DNA of 64,000 nucleotides from Paenibacillus urinalis (GTDB lineage Bacteria; Bacillota; Bacilli; Paenibacillales; Paenibacillaceae). Where the stretch lies: positions 5,058,001 through 5,122,000 of the forward strand of contig NZ_CP118108.1 in assembly GCF_028747985.1 (NCBI RefSeq), read 5' to 3'. Below are positions 62,428 through 64,000 of the stretch, piece after piece. Numbering within the stretch: position 1 is the first letter of the stretch; each line of letters starts with the position of its first letter. Made by a program: the position numbers and the translations under genes. Below the pieces are notes generated by a model, which ran no database searches, was not told where the DNA came from, and saw only the letters and a program-made list of their open reading frames with translations.

Positions 62428-64000
62428 CCTGCTTGTACTCCCTCCACTCTTCAGGCAGCAAGGAACGGTAAGGCTCCTGTGCAAAGCGATCATCGATCAG
62501 CACGAGCACACCCTCGTCCTCCTCCGTACGGATGAGTCTCCCGCCTGCCTGAAGCACTTTGTTCATTCCCGGAAAAACATAAGCGTAATTAAATCCGTTC
62601 CGCCCCGTCTGATTAAAGTAATCCCGCAGCATATTGTTCTCCAGTCCAATCTGAGGCAGGCCTGTACCCACGACGATTACACCGTTCAGCCTGTCACCGG
62701 GAAGATCCACCCCTTCGGAGAATACGCCCCCGAGCACCGCAAACCCCAGCCGCGTGCGCTCAGGATTCGGCTGGAAGCCGGATAGGAAGGCATCCCTCTC
62801 CTCCTCACTCATGGAAGACTGCTGTATGATGGCATCTACACCCTTGCCTTCATCCTGAGTATAGACTTCATATACTTCCTGCATATAGGAATAAGAAGGG
62901 AAAAAGACGAGCAGGTTGGTCCCCGGCCGCTCCTCTGCGACCCGCTGCAACAGTCTTGCGACGGCTCCCTTCGACCTCTCCCGGTCGTTGTATCTGACCG
63001 ACAGCGGTACCAGCCGCACATCAAGCTGTTCCTTGCTGAACGGCGAAGGAATGCTGAGCGTATAATCCTCTTCGCCAGCACCCAGCATATCCCGGTAATA
63101 ATTCATCGGAGACAGTGTGGCAGAGAAATGAATGATAGACCGGTAGCCTTTGCCAGCCTGCCGTAGCAGCTCCGAAGGATCGAGACAATACAGCTTGATT
63201 CGGAAGTCACTGCGGATGATCTCCGCATATGTCAGGTAGTGATCATCGTATAGCTTGGCCATTCGAATAAAGTTCTGGGCCGCAAAATATGTGCCGAGCA
63301 GCTCTTCCTGCGCCTCAAGACTGACCCGGTCTGCAGAAGAGCCGGAGACCAGCTCAATTTCTGCTGTCTCTACGAACTTTTCCAGCCGCTTGATCAGCTC
63401 TTCCGGCAGCTCAGACTGAATGATCCGCCCCTCGCTGTTGCAGTTGTTCTTGACTGCGTACAGGAACGAGTTAACCTCTCCGGCCGTTCGGGATACCCCT
63501 TCATTAGCCGTCTTGTACTCATCCTTGATCCCGAGAAAGACGGATTTGACGAGCTCCGCCGAGAACATATTCCGGCCTCGATCGACCAGATTGTGAGCCT
63601 CATCGACCAGCACAGCCGTCTTCTTCTTCTGATCCTCAAACAATCGCTTCAAGGACACTCGCGGATCAAAAATATAATTATAATCACATACGACCGCATC
63701 CGCCGCGTAAGCAATGTCGAGCGAATACTCGAATGGGCAGACCTGGTGCTTGCGTGCGTACGCTTCAATGACCGGCCTAGTCATGATCGTCTCGTGCTTC
63801 ATAATATCCAGAACTGCCCCGTTGATCCGGTCGTAATATCCTTCGCACATCCTGCACTGCCCGGCATCACATGCTTCCTCTTCCTTGAAGCAGATTTTGT
63901 CCTTGGCGGTGATTGTCACCGAGTTCATATACAGCCCCTGTGCCTGCATTCGCGCAAAGGCTTCCTCCGCCGTTGCCCGGGTCGTTGTCCGCGCCGTCAA
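62408..64000 (-). CDS. DinG/Rad3-type ATP-dependent DNA helicase (5' end cut by window edge)
   Basis: C-terminal 530 residues of an iron-sulfur superfamily 2 helicase. Cys pattern CFKEEEACDAGQCRMCEG is the Fe-S cluster site; DEAH box is VLVDEAHNLVDRGR; FSATLSPMNYYRDMLG, LVFFPSYSYMQEVYEVY, GGVFSEGVDLPGDRLNGVIVVGTGLPQI and QAGGRLIRTEEDEGVLVLIDDRF are motifs III to VI. Walker A and the start lie beyond base 64000. Role is in DNA repair or unwinding of unusual structures. The closest subgroup is the YoaA/DinG-like helicases with VRR-NUC type partners in some Firmicutes, which cannot be checked here. Confidence 0.92.
   Translation of the reverse strand: MTARTTTRATAEEAFARMQAQGLYMNSVTITAKDKICFKEEEACDAGQCRMCEGYYDRINGAVLDIMKHETIMTRPVIEAYARKHQVCPFEYSLDIAYAADAVVCDYNYIFDPRVSLKRLFEDQKKKTAVLVDEAHNLVDRGRNMFSAELVKSVFLGIKDEYKTANEGVSRTAGEVNSFLYAVKNNCNSEGRIIQSELPEELIKRLEKFVETAEIELVSGSSADRVSLEAQEELLGTYFAAQNFIRMAKLYDDHYLTYAEIIRSDFRIKLYCLDPSELLRQAGKGYRSIIHFSATLSPMNYYRDMLGAGEEDYTLSIPSPFSKEQLDVRLVPLSVRYNDRERSKGAVARLLQRVAEERPGTNLLVFFPSYSYMQEVYEVYTQDEGKGVDAIIQQSSMSEEERDAFLSGFQPNPERTRLGFAVLGGVFSEGVDLPGDRLNGVIVVGTGLPQIGLENNMLRDYFNQTGRNGFNYAYVFPGMNKVLQAGGRLIRTEEDEGVLVLIDDRFAQEPYRSLLPEEWREYKQVNPASI

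Overview
The window looks like chromosomal DNA of a Paenibacillus-type Firmicute. Supporting signs are strong AGGAGG-type ribosome binding sites with frequent GTG and TTG starts, LplA/LplB/LplC-type sugar importers with a membrane-anchored AraC regulator, a GH88 hydrolase, a bacterial nitric oxide synthase, a PadR/HAAS/DUF4097 operon, a TxpA-like holin toxin and a consensus CcpA cre site. No rRNA, tRNA, prophage, insertion sequence or CRISPR array was seen. Genus is inferred from gene content, not from a marker gene.

Layout. 1-2405: a cyclic-di-GMP enzyme (MHYT-PAS-GGDEF-EAL) running off the left edge. 2.5-11.5 kb: an oligosaccharide uptake locus on the minus strand: solute-binding lipoprotein, LplB and LplC permeases and a GH88 unsaturated glucuronyl hydrolase end at a doubled terminator, followed by an AraC-type membrane regulator and a second binding protein broken by one in-frame stop. 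11.7-20 kb: a Rieske/FAD oxidoreductase and three paralogous DAO-family FAD oxidoreductases on the plus strand, with a YrhK-like gene and a PadR/HAAS/DUF4097 operon between them and a palindromic 48-bp tandem repeat before the first paralogue. 20-25 kb: SDR, AraC regulator, small membrane proteins, aldo/keto reductase. 25.2-27.8 kb: a cell-envelope acylation cassette of MBOAT, SGNH-like protein and a 60-residue microprotein ending in the DltX-type FxYxxF motif.

27.8-35.8 kb: nitroreductase, potABCD polyamine importer, arginase, nitric oxide synthase and Dps, nearly all minus strand; arginase and NOS both use arginine and the importer handles polyamines, so this is an arginine/polyamine/stress block. 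36-47 kb: HAD phosphatase, a probable type I toxin-antitoxin module, adenine deaminase, a 78-bp tandem repeat block, a PotABCD-architecture ABC importer whose operon includes a nucleoside hydrolase, and a second nucleoside hydrolase. Together these form a purine-nucleoside salvage island, with a possible leader-peptide attenuator in front. 47-57.8 kb: MMPL exporter with divergent TetR, lipid kinase, serpin lipoprotein, DUF697-like protein, and a MarR-controlled heterodimeric ABC exporter with a 25-bp perfect palindromic operator. 58-64 kb: uronate isomerase with a cre site, pyrK and a frameshifted pyrD, an MBL-fold hydrolase, and a DinG/Rad3-type helicase running off the right edge.

The least explained signals are a dispersed intergenic motif (TGAATCNATTTCATAA and relatives), the DltX-like acylation cassette, the toxin/antisense locus, the nucleoside importer with its leader ORF, and the two tandem repeat blocks. 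Two genes (second binding protein, pyrD) carry single-base lesions that may be real or sequencing errors.
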